A stretch of 64,000 nucleotides of DNA from the NCBI RefSeq assembly GCF_002432125.1, contig NZ_DJFS01000078.1, positions 1 to 64,000 on the forward strand, given 5' to 3'. Position numbers and translations under genes: made by a program. A model generated the notes under the pieces. It was not told the origin of the DNA. It worked only from the letters and a program-made list of their open reading frames with translations, and did not search any database. Below, one piece after another: positions 17,237-25,617 of the stretch. Within the stretch, counting starts at the first letter, position 1, and every line of letters starts with the position of its first letter. This DNA comes from Brevundimonas sp. UBA5866. GTDB lineage: Bacteria > Pseudomonadota > Alphaproteobacteria > Caulobacterales > Caulobacteraceae.

Positions 17237-17871
17237 TACAGACCCACAATCCTTCCGAAGAGCGTCTGCTGGCGTATGCCACAGGGACGCTCAGCCCTCC
17301 CGAGGCCGTCGTCGTGGCGACCCATCTGTCCCTGCGCCCTTCCAGTGACCGCTTTGTACGCAAGCTGATGGCTATAGGCGGCAACCTGCTTGAGGACAGC
17401 CCCCCTGCGCCGATGGCACAGGATGCGCTGGACCGCGCGCTCGCCCGTATCGAGACCGATACAGGATCGTGCGAGGCGCCGCCTGCCCTCAACGATATGC
17501 CCGAACTGCCCGAGCCCCTGCGTCGCTATGCGCTGGGCAAGTGGCGCTTTGTCGGCCCCGGCATCCACGCCCGTGCCGTGCATGCCCCGCGTGACGGCAA
17601 GACACGCGTATTGCTGCTTAAAATCGATCCGGGCCGCTTTACGCCGCGCCACACCCACTGTGGCGTCGAGCTGACCTGTGTCATCTCGGGGGCCTATGCC
17701 ACCGAGACACAGCGCTTCGATGTCGGTGACCTTGAAGAAGCCGACGAGTCCATACTGCACCAGCCGCGCGTCGTTTCCGACGAGCCGTGCCTGTGCGTGG
17801 TGGCGCTGGACGGTGAAATCCAGCTGGAAGGCTTTCTCGGTCGGCTGATGCAGCCGTTTGTGAAGCTTTGA
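17233..17871 (+). CDS. chrR: ChrR-type cupin anti-sigma factor lacking the zinc cysteines
   Basis: 212 residues. The N-terminal anti-sigma domain has His5 and His31, but the two zinc cysteines expected at 35 and 38 are Arg35 (CGC) and Ser38 (AGT): HLSLRPSS. The C-terminal cupin domain keeps its metal ligands, with two His and a Glu in RHTHCGVELT and a later His in ILHQPR. In known ChrR proteins the zinc site is needed for sigma binding and the cupin for the stress response. Here inhibition must work without that zinc or is weakened. The gene is translationally coupled to rpoE upstream and to a DUF1295 gene downstream. Confidence 0.87.
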   Translation: MIQTHNPSEERLLAYATGTLSPPEAVVVATHLSLRPSSDRFVRKLMAIGGNLLEDSPPAPMAQDALDRALARIETDTGSCEAPPALNDMPELPEPLRRYALGKWRFVGPGIHARAVHAPRDGKTRVLLLKIDPGRFTPRHTHCGVELTCVISGAYATETQRFDVGDLEEADESILHQPRVVSDEPCLCVVALDGEIQLEGFLGRLMQPFVKL

Positions 17872-18668
17872 CCGCCCTGCTGCTGCCTTGGGCTGTGGCG
17901 GCGGCGCTGATGGCAGCGGTCATGTCCGCGGCCTTCGTGACCCAGCAGAAAACAGGCCAGGGCGGCTGGGCCGATGCCTTCTGGGCATTCGGCCTCGGGG
18001 CCGCGGGCGTGCTCGTATCGCTCTGGCCCGTTGAGGGCGCACCGGATGTGCGTCAGTACCTCTGCGCCGCCCTGATCGGTATCTGGGGCCTGAGGCTGGG
18101 TACACACATCGCCGGACGCGCCGCGAAAGAGGACGAAGACGCCCGCTATGCCAAGCTGCGCTCGGAATGGGGCGAGGCGTATGCGGTCAAAATGTTCGGC
18201 TTCCTGATGCTTCAGGCAGGCGCGGCTTCGGTTCTGGTGCTCGGTGTCTTGGTGGCCGCGCACAATCCTGCGCCGGCGCTCTCGGTACAGGATGTGCTGG
18301 CGACGGTCGTATTCATCGTGGCGATCGGCGGCGAAGCCTTGGCAGACCGTCAGCTGGCCGCATTCAAGGCCGATCCTGCCAATCGTGGAAAAATCTGCGA
18401 CAAAGGCCTGTGGGCATGGTCGCGCCACCCCAACTATTTTTTTGAATGGCTCGGCTGGTGTGCATGGCCCGTATTCGCCATCAATCTTGGCGGGGGCTGG
18501 CACTGGGGTTGGGCCGCGCTGATCCCGCCGCTCTATATCTACTGGCTGCTGAATGCCGTATCGGGCGTCCCCCTGGTAGAAGCGCATATGAAACGTACGC
18601 GCCCGGAGGCTTTCGCCGCCTATTCGGCGCGTACCAGCCGCTTCTTTCCCCGCCCTCCGCGCAACTAG
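17868..18668 (+). CDS. DUF1295 membrane protein (steroid-reductase-like)
   Basis: 266 residues with about six hydrophobic segments and the C-terminal motif GLWAWSRHPNYFFEWLGW, diagnostic of DUF1295 and the 3-oxo-5-alpha-steroid 4-dehydrogenase/isoprenylcysteine methyltransferase superfamily. The start is TTG, overlapping the chrR stop as TTGA. An ATG at 17910 is an alternative. Integral membrane reductase or methyltransferase activity on a lipid is likely, but the substrate is unknown. It is part of the rpoE-chrR transcript. Its stop shares a CTAG with the convergent DUF2177 gene. Confidence 0.82.
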   Translation: MTALLLPWAVAAALMAAVMSAAFVTQQKTGQGGWADAFWAFGLGAAGVLVSLWPVEGAPDVRQYLCAALIGIWGLRLGTHIAGRAAKEDEDARYAKLRSEWGEAYAVKMFGFLMLQAGAASVLVLGVLVAAHNPAPALSVQDVLATVVFIVAIGGEALADRQLAAFKADPANRGKICDKGLWAWSRHPNYFFEWLGWCAWPVFAINLGGGWHWGWAALIPPLYIYWLLNAVSGVPLVEAHMKRTRPEAFAAYSARTSRFFPRPPRN

Positions 18669-19072
18669 AACATACGGATCAGACGCGAAGCGATCAGATA
18701 GGCCAGAACCGACGAACCGGCGCTGACCACCGTGCCCCAAGCGATGTCGATCACCACCAGTTTCACGCTCCAGCTCTTCAGCGTCGCCAGATTGGTCAGG
18801 TCGTAGGTGGCATAGGCGAAAAAGCCGAACAGACCGCCCCATACCAGGGCCTTCTTCCAGTCCATTCCCGATAGACCCGGCAGAACGGCAAACACGGTCA
18901 GGCCCGCCGCATAGATGGCATAGAAAATGACAGCCGGTGCAATACGGAAATTATCCGCCAGCATCGTGCCGATCAAAGGACGGTATACCCTGTCCCCCAT
19001 TGCCCCCAACCAGGTGGTGTCGATGATCGCAAACACGACCAGCGTCACCAGATAGGCAATCGCTATAGTCAT
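18665..19072 (-). CDS. DUF2177 membrane protein
   Basis: 135 residues from the ATG at 19072, supported by AAGGAG upstream. Four hydrophobic segments and motifs such as DTTWLGAMG and FFAYATYDLTNLATL identify DUF2177. It is an inner-membrane protein of unknown function. Genes of this family recur in ChrR/sigma-E regulons. A clear TGATCC promoter lies just upstream on the minus strand, so it belongs to the same regulon although it is transcribed towards rpoE-chrR-DUF1295. Confidence 0.82.
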   Translation of the reverse strand: MTIAIAYLVTLVVFAIIDTTWLGAMGDRVYRPLIGTMLADNFRIAPAVIFYAIYAAGLTVFAVLPGLSGMDWKKALVWGGLFGFFAYATYDLTNLATLKSWSVKLVVIDIAWGTVVSAGSSVLAYLIASRLIRMF

Positions 19073-19095
19073 TCTGTCACTCCTTGAGGTTTGAT

Positions 19096-19125
19096 CCATT
19101 ACGCCTGCACAGTAGTGATGGATCA
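19096..19125 (-). promoter_or_regulatory. Sigma-E promoter of the DUF2177 gene
   Basis: Minus strand: -35 TGATCC (19125-19120), 18-bp spacer, -10 TAATGG (19101-19096). Same -35 and spacer as the two divergent promoters near 16580. The start codon is 23 bp beyond the -10. Confidence 0.75.
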
Positions 19126-19293
19126 ACAGCAACGGCCGCGAAGAGCGCGCCCTTGGCCCGCAAATGAGCCGCTCGATCATAGGGCGAACAGCGATAAATC
19201 TGTCTACAGCCAAGCTGAGTCATGCCATATTCCCGACTGCATGCCGGCGGTTGAACGGCCCCTGCAATCTTGTTGAATGTCAGTAGGCTTTCC

Positions 19294-20340
19294 ATGACGC
19301 GTTTGCAGTTGATGACCTGGAATGTGTCGACCGCAACCCTGCCCGATGCCTATGACCGATATGTTGTGGGAATGGCCGACATCTATGATGTCAGTGGCGT
19401 CAGCGAATACGATCGCGCCAATTTCTATAACATCGCCCACAGCGTCATGAGCCCGTTCGGCGCTATCGGAGACGGTCGCTCGGTACGCCAGACCCTCTCG
19501 CGGGATACCGCCCTTGTCCGTCGTTCGGGCCTGGATGGGCTTAACCTGTTCATCAATGCCTCAGCCACGGTGGGCGAGGCTGCGGGCAAGACCGTTCTTG
19601 CCGAACCGTATGCCCTGCAATTTCGCGATATGGGCCGCCCCTCCGCGGCCCGTCAGGACTATCTGGACGTCATGAGCCTGATGATCCCGCGCAATCTGGC
19701 CCCGGCGGCCCTGTTGACGAAGGAGATGCACGGCGTCGCCCTGTCACCGTCCGTGTCCGGCGTCGGGCTGGTCCGCAAACATATGCGCTCGCTCATAGAC
19801 GAGTTGCCCAACCTTACAGAAGACACGCTGGACACCTCGATCCAGGCCCTGTTGCTGATTGCCTCGCGCGTCTTGGGCATTGAAATACGCCCCAATGCCC
19901 CTGAGCTGGCGTCGATACAGCGCACAGTGCGACGCGGGGCCATCGATTATATCGAAAAGCGGCTTCAGGCCGGTGAGATGGTCATCGATGTCGATGCCAT
20001 GTCGGCCTCATTGGGCGTTTCGCGCGCCACCCTTTACCGCGCCTTCGATGGCGATGCGGGCGGTGGAGTGAGCCGATATATCCAGAACCGCAGACTGCAC
20101 TATTCCCGCGAGGCTCTGCGCCATCGCCAGCGTTCGCAATCCGTCGCCGAGATCGCCGCCACCCACGGCTTTTCCTCGTCCAGCCACTTCAGCCGTCTGT
20201 TCAGGGAAACCTATGGCTATTCGCCATCGGAGGTGGAACCACGGCGAAATGACGTGAAAGTCACCAGGAGCGAAGGCCCGATCCGCCACGATCTGCTCAG
20301 CGCATGGCTGACGGAACTGGGGCGCCAAAAGACCGGTTGA
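19294..20340 (+). CDS. AraC-family transcriptional regulator
   Basis: 348 residues from the ATG at 19294; a TTG at 19270 is possible but has no better ribosome site. The C-terminal 100 residues form the double helix-turn-helix: SASLGVSRATLYRAF, then SVAEIAATHGFSSSSHFSRLFRETYGYSPSEV. The N-terminal part resembles the cupin-like AraC_binding_2 domain, with a conserved basic FRDMGRP-type stretch. Ligand and targets are unknown. It sits between the sigma-E regulon and a peptidase, and no sigma-E promoter drives it convincingly. Confidence 0.82.
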   Translation: MTRLQLMTWNVSTATLPDAYDRYVVGMADIYDVSGVSEYDRANFYNIAHSVMSPFGAIGDGRSVRQTLSRDTALVRRSGLDGLNLFINASATVGEAAGKTVLAEPYALQFRDMGRPSAARQDYLDVMSLMIPRNLAPAALLTKEMHGVALSPSVSGVGLVRKHMRSLIDELPNLTEDTLDTSIQALLLIASRVLGIEIRPNAPELASIQRTVRRGAIDYIEKRLQAGEMVIDVDAMSASLGVSRATLYRAFDGDAGGGVSRYIQNRRLHYSREALRHRQRSQSVAEIAATHGFSSSSHFSRLFRETYGYSPSEVEPRRNDVKVTRSEGPIRHDLLSAWLTELGRQKTG

Positions 20341-20351
20341 ACCGAAGAAAA

Positions 20352-20377
20352 GGCGCAGCCGGTGATCCGGCTGCGCC
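20352..20377 (-). terminator. Terminator of the S10 carboxypeptidase gene
   Basis: Stem GGCGCAGCCGG / CCGGCTGCGCC with a TGAT loop. Read on the minus strand it is followed by TTTTCTTC. It also ends convergent transcription of the AraC gene. Confidence 0.75.
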
Positions 20378-20391
20378 CATTCCCATCGCGC

Positions 20392-21909
20392 TTAGCGCCC
20401 GCGCAGGAAGCTGCGGACGTCCGCCGAGAGTTTGCGTAAATCCTGCTCGCGCACATACATCATGTGGCCGGATTCATAGTAGTGGTATTCGATGCGGCCA
20501 TCGGTCGGGAAACCCGGACGGTTCAACGAATATTCCGCGCCATAGAATGGCGTCGCAAAGTCATAATACCCCTGCCCCACAAACACCCGCAGGCTGCTGT
20601 TCTCGCGCAGGGCACGACCGATATAGGGCGCGACGTTCAGATAGCTTCGTCCACCACCGGAACCGGCAATCTCCCATTCCCAGCCACGCACACCGCCAAT
20701 GGATGAATACGGCATGGCCGGCGAGTATTTCAGACCTTCGCGCGCCCAGTCATTCATCGCAGCCGTATAGGCCCCGTCGATACCGTAGAAGCTCGGGTCA
20801 TTGTCTGGCTCCTCACCGGCATTGTCATAGTCGACACCCGTGTAGCGCCCGTCCAGACGGCCTATGGTCAGGCCGCGGTCCCGCAACAGCTCCTTGTAGA
20901 AACGGCCCAGCGGAACACGCAGGTTCGACTGGCGCAGATACCGCTCTGACAAGCCGGTAAAGCGCATCAGATCCGGAAGGATGGCCGCGATTTCCGGCTC
21001 GCTCAGAGCATTGCCCTTGATCAGCGCTGAGGCATAGGGACCGATCGCAAAGGTCCGGGCCTGATCGACAAACTCGGCCACGTTTGCAGGCTTGTTGCGG
21101 ACCACGTCATGGTACCACGCTGCCGCCGCCATCGAAGGCAGATTGGTGACGAAGCCGAGTTCATTGCCCTGCGCCTCGGAGGCCTGGCTGAAATCCAGAA
21201 TGGCCGAGATCAACAGGATGCCGTTGATGGACACATCCGAATAGCCGCCCTCCAGTTCATTGATCACAGCCGCCGCACGGGTGGTGCCATAACTTTCACC
21301 CCCGATGTATTTCGGCGAGTTCCAGCGGCCATGTTCGCTCAGCCACAGGCGGATAAACTCCGCCACCGAACGGGCGTCCTTGGTCACGCCCCAATAGTCC
21401 TTGGGATCCGTATCGCCCAGAGCGCGGCTGAACCCCGTGCCAATCGGATCGATGAAGACCAGATCAGTCACATCCAGCAGGGACTCGGGGTTGTCCACGA
21501 TTGGAAATGGCGCGGCCCCGTCATCACGGGCATCGGACGGCACCACCACCCGCTTCGGCCCGAACGCCCCCATGTGCAGCCAGACCGAGCCTGACCCCGG
21601 GCCTCCGTTCCAGAGGAAGGTCACCGGACGGTTCGGATCGCGCGGGCCGTCCTTGATATAACTATAGGACGTCATGGCCGCTAAAGGCTTGCCGTTCTTG
21701 TCCTTGAGATAGGTCTCACCGGCAATGGCGCGATAGCTGATACGCTGTCCGCCAAACACGCCGGTGTGCTGGGTGACCGACACCACCGGAGCCGGAATCG
21801 CACCCGCCCCTGCCTCGCGCGGTGGCGTATCCGGACGTGACGCACTCTGCGAGAGCGCAGGTCCCGCCAAGGCTATTGCCGATGCGGCGACGGCCAGAAA
21901 ATGTCGCAT
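20392..21909 (-). CDS. Secreted S10 serine carboxypeptidase
   Basis: 505 residues with a signal peptide (MRHFLAVAASAIALAGPALSQ). Peptidase S10 features: the oxyanion region WNGGPGSGS, nucleophile Ser in GGESYGTT, Asp in GYYDFATPF and His in YESGHMMY. It removes C-terminal residues from peptides in the periplasm or outside the cell. It is a single-gene unit with its own terminator. Together with the M14 enzyme and the alpha/beta hydrolase it shows a peptide-degrading lifestyle. Confidence 0.87.
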   Translation of the reverse strand: MRHFLAVAASAIALAGPALSQSASRPDTPPREAGAGAIPAPVVSVTQHTGVFGGQRISYRAIAGETYLKDKNGKPLAAMTSYSYIKDGPRDPNRPVTFLWNGGPGSGSVWLHMGAFGPKRVVVPSDARDDGAAPFPIVDNPESLLDVTDLVFIDPIGTGFSRALGDTDPKDYWGVTKDARSVAEFIRLWLSEHGRWNSPKYIGGESYGTTRAAAVINELEGGYSDVSINGILLISAILDFSQASEAQGNELGFVTNLPSMAAAAWYHDVVRNKPANVAEFVDQARTFAIGPYASALIKGNALSEPEIAAILPDLMRFTGLSERYLRQSNLRVPLGRFYKELLRDRGLTIGRLDGRYTGVDYDNAGEEPDNDPSFYGIDGAYTAAMNDWAREGLKYSPAMPYSSIGGVRGWEWEIAGSGGGRSYLNVAPYIGRALRENSSLRVFVGQGYYDFATPFYGAEYSLNRPGFPTDGRIEYHYYESGHMMYVREQDLRKLSADVRSFLRGR

Positions 21910-22039
21910 GAAAACTCCCCCTCAGGACATTACAGGCCCAGATACAGGGAGTCTTGATGTGTCATGCAAGGAAGAAATAGCCACGGCAGGCACTGTGCCG
22001 AATAAATACAAGTGCGCGGTCTGGCGGAAAGCAAATCTA

Positions 22040-22075
22040 GTTGGGCCACCCACTCCCCCAAGCGGGTGGCCCAAC
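22040..22075. repeat. Perfect 12-bp inverted repeat (hairpin)
   Basis: Arms GTTGGGCCACCC (22040-22051) and GGGTGGCCCAAC (22064-22075) enclose a 12-base loop. Neither side has a T-run, so it is not a standard terminator. It lies in the 463-bp gap between the S10 gene start and pyrG. That gap otherwise holds only the small ORF at 22141-22269. Confidence 0.6.
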
Positions 22076-22140
22076 CACTGGATCAGGTGAACCGGGTGTC
22101 TTTCGACAGCGACTGGTTTTCCCCCTCCAGCTGCTCGACG

Positions 22141-22269
22141 TCAGACGCCGTGCAGGTGTCGAAAAGCCTGTAGCATCAAGCCACAAGCCAAAAGCAGACC
22201 TGCTACCAACGTCAGGATGATCACCATCCTGGCGTTCCGGTGCAGGAAACAAAAGACGGTCCCCACCAT
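22141..22269 (-). CDS. Possible small single-pass membrane protein
   Basis: A 42-residue frame from the ATG at 22269, preceded by a G-rich GAGGGGGG ribosome-like site. It encodes a basic start (FLHRNARM), then a clear hydrophobic helix VIILTLVAGLLLACGLML. Just beyond the stop, a different frame reads VEQLEGENQSLSKDTRFT and stops near 22090, so the true product may be longer and frameshifted here. It lies downstream of pyrG on the same strand. I do not recognise a family. Confidence 0.4.
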   Translation of the reverse strand: MVGTVFCFLHRNARMVIILTLVAGLLLACGLMLQAFRHLHGV

Positions 22270-22372
22270 CTCTGCCCCCCTCGCAAGTGCGTGGATATGA
22301 AACACAACACTGCGAGAGCCGCAAGCTGTATGCCACCCTAAAATAGTTGCGATTTGGGAAACAACACGCGTT

Positions 22373-24058
<1,686 letters not shown>

Positions 24059-24095
24059 TCAGTCGAAATTCGCTGGCTGTAACGCTTGTTCACAA

Positions 24096-24129
24096 CAAAA
24101 AAGAAGCGCGCCCCGATGGAGCGCGCCTC
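24096..24129 (-). terminator. Terminator of secG
   Basis: On the minus strand: stem GAGGCGCGC, 9-base loop, GCGCGCTTC (one G-U pair), then TTTTTTG. It lies 25 bp after the secG stop and separates secG from pyrG. Confidence 0.8.
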
Positions 24130-24153
24130 ATAAACCATAGGTTTTCCAGAATT

Positions 24154-24582
24154 TTACTGTGCCGGTGCCGCCGGAGCCGGTTGAGCCGGAGCTGCCGAAG
24201 GCAGGCTGGCTTCCAGATCGTCCAGCGACAGGGTGGACGGCTGGGTCGGTGCCGGAGCCGCCGGGGCATTTTCCTGCGGCTGGGTCGGTTCACCCAGGGC
24301 AATGGAGCCGACAGCGTCAGCATCGATCACCGAACGCGAACCGCGCTCCATGTTACCGGCTACGGTCAGCGCGATGGCGCAAATGAAGAAGGCCGCGCCC
24401 AGAATGGCGGTCGTACGGGTCAGCAGGTTGCCGGCACCGCGCGCGGTCATGAAGCCGGAGTTACCGCCTCCCATGCCCAGGGCCCCGCCCTCGGAGCGTT
24501 GAAGCAGGATCACCCCGGTCAGTGCGACCGAGATAACAATCATTACGACGAGCAGGATGGTCTGAAGCATGGCGTCATTCAT
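24154..24582 (-). CDS. secG: Protein translocase subunit SecG
   Basis: 142 residues. Two membrane helices (LQTILLVVMIVISVALTGVILLQ and ILGAAFFICAIALTVAG) flank the conserved loop with QRSEGGALGMGGG. The C-terminal tail is rich in Pro and Ala, longer than in enterobacteria but common in alphaproteobacteria. It is the accessory subunit of the SecYEG channel. It lies 75 bp downstream of tpiA on the same strand, an order conserved in many bacteria (tpiA-secG-pyrG). Confidence 0.93.
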   Translation of the reverse strand: MNDAMLQTILLVVMIVISVALTGVILLQRSEGGALGMGGGNSGFMTARGAGNLLTRTTAILGAAFFICAIALTVAGNMERGSRSVIDADAVGSIALGEPTQPQENAPAAPAPTQPSTLSLDDLEASLPSAAPAQPAPAAPAQ

Positions 24583-24657
24583 GTGGGCGCGTAAGTGCGC
24601 CGATCAAGGGGCGGCGTCTAACATTGATAACGGCGGGGAGCAAACCCCGCCGCAATA

Positions 24658-25407
24658 TTAGACAGCGCGAATAATACCGAGGAAGTCTTCGGCCTTCAGC
24701 GAAGCACCGCCGACCAGTGCGCCGCCGACTTCGCTGACATTGAGAATTTCCTTGGCGTTCGACGGTTTCACCGAGCCGCCGTAAAGGATCGGGGCCTTCT
24801 CGCCCCCGGCCCCCAGACGGGCGACGATGGCGGCACGAACGGCCACGTGGACTTCTTCGATCTGTTCCAGCGTCGGGGTCAGGCCCGTACCGATAGCCCA
24901 CACCGGCTCATAGGCCACGGCAAATGCCTTGCCCGCCAGAGATTGCGGCAGGGACTGCATGACCTGTTCGCTGACGACGCTCACGGCCTGTCCGGCTTCG
25001 CGCTGTTCCAGCGTTTCGCCGACGCAGATGATGGGCTCCAGACCGGCTGCCAGCGCGGCTTCGGCCTTGGCGGCCACGTCTTCGCTGGTTTCCCCAAAGC
25101 CCGTACGGCGTTCGGAGTGGCCCAGAATCACAAGGCTGGCCCCCGCATCCACGATCATTTCGGCAGAGATGGAACCGGTATAGGCACCACTGCTCGCGGC
25201 GTGGCAGTCCTGACCGCCCACTTCGATAGCGGATCCACCGACAGTGGTCGACATACGCTCGATCAGGGTTGCGGGCGGGCAAAGTGCGACACGGCAGTTT
25301 GCGGCTTCGGCATCCAGAGCAATGCGCAGGGCAGCAGCCTCTACAAGGCTCTCCCCGACGCCGTTCATTTTCCAGTTGCCAGCGATCAGCTTCAGAGATT
25401 CGGTCAT
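24658..25407 (-). CDS. tpiA: Triose-phosphate isomerase
   Basis: 249 residues from the ATG at 25407 (AAAGAGG just upstream); the longer frame to 25482 is not needed. Active-site Lys in AGNWKMNG, His in ILGHSERR, Glu in VAYEPVWAIGTG, and phosphate loop ILYGGSVKP are all present. It interconverts dihydroxyacetone phosphate and glyceraldehyde 3-phosphate in glycolysis and gluconeogenesis. It is the first gene of tpiA-secG-pyrG and divergent from ppiD. The 210-bp gap between them holds both promoter regions but no clear motif. Confidence 0.96.
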   Translation of the reverse strand: MTESLKLIAGNWKMNGVGESLVEAAALRIALDAEAANCRVALCPPATLIERMSTTVGGSAIEVGGQDCHAASSGAYTGSISAEMIVDAGASLVILGHSERRTGFGETSEDVAAKAEAALAAGLEPIICVGETLEQREAGQAVSVVSEQVMQSLPQSLAGKAFAVAYEPVWAIGTGLTPTLEQIEEVHVAVRAAIVARLGAGGEKAPILYGGSVKPSNAKEILNVSEVGGALVGGASLKAEDFLGIIRAV

Positions 25408-25617
25408 GGCCTCTTTAAGCCACACCCCCCGCCCCGAGCCAAGACACCGTAACCCCGACTTGCGCGCAATGGCCCCAACCAAAACGGCCTCTGCGACGTA
25501 AAGGAGGGTCCTGCGTCATGTTTTATGGGTATGCGGTGCTTGCAGCGCACTATCGACTAACCCTATACGCGAGCATAGCGCCCTTCTGACGCTGGTTTCC
25601 GACAGGTTTCCCGAAAC

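Noticed and set aside
19092..19121. Plus-strand TGATCC with an 18-bp spacer and TGATGG, towards the AraC gene
   Set aside because: The -10 lacks the TA start of the other three promoters. It is a by-product of the near-symmetry of the minus-strand promoter.
25540..25568. TTGCAG-N17-CTATAC, a possible housekeeping promoter for ppiD
   Set aside because: Only a loose match in a GC-rich genome; alphaproteobacterial promoters are too variable to call from this alone.
25500..25589. 23-codon frame (MFYGYAVLAAHYRL...) with a strong AAGGAGG site upstream of ppiD
   Set aside because: No Trp codons and no attenuator stem follow, so it is not a trp leader. Conservation would be needed to call it a gene.
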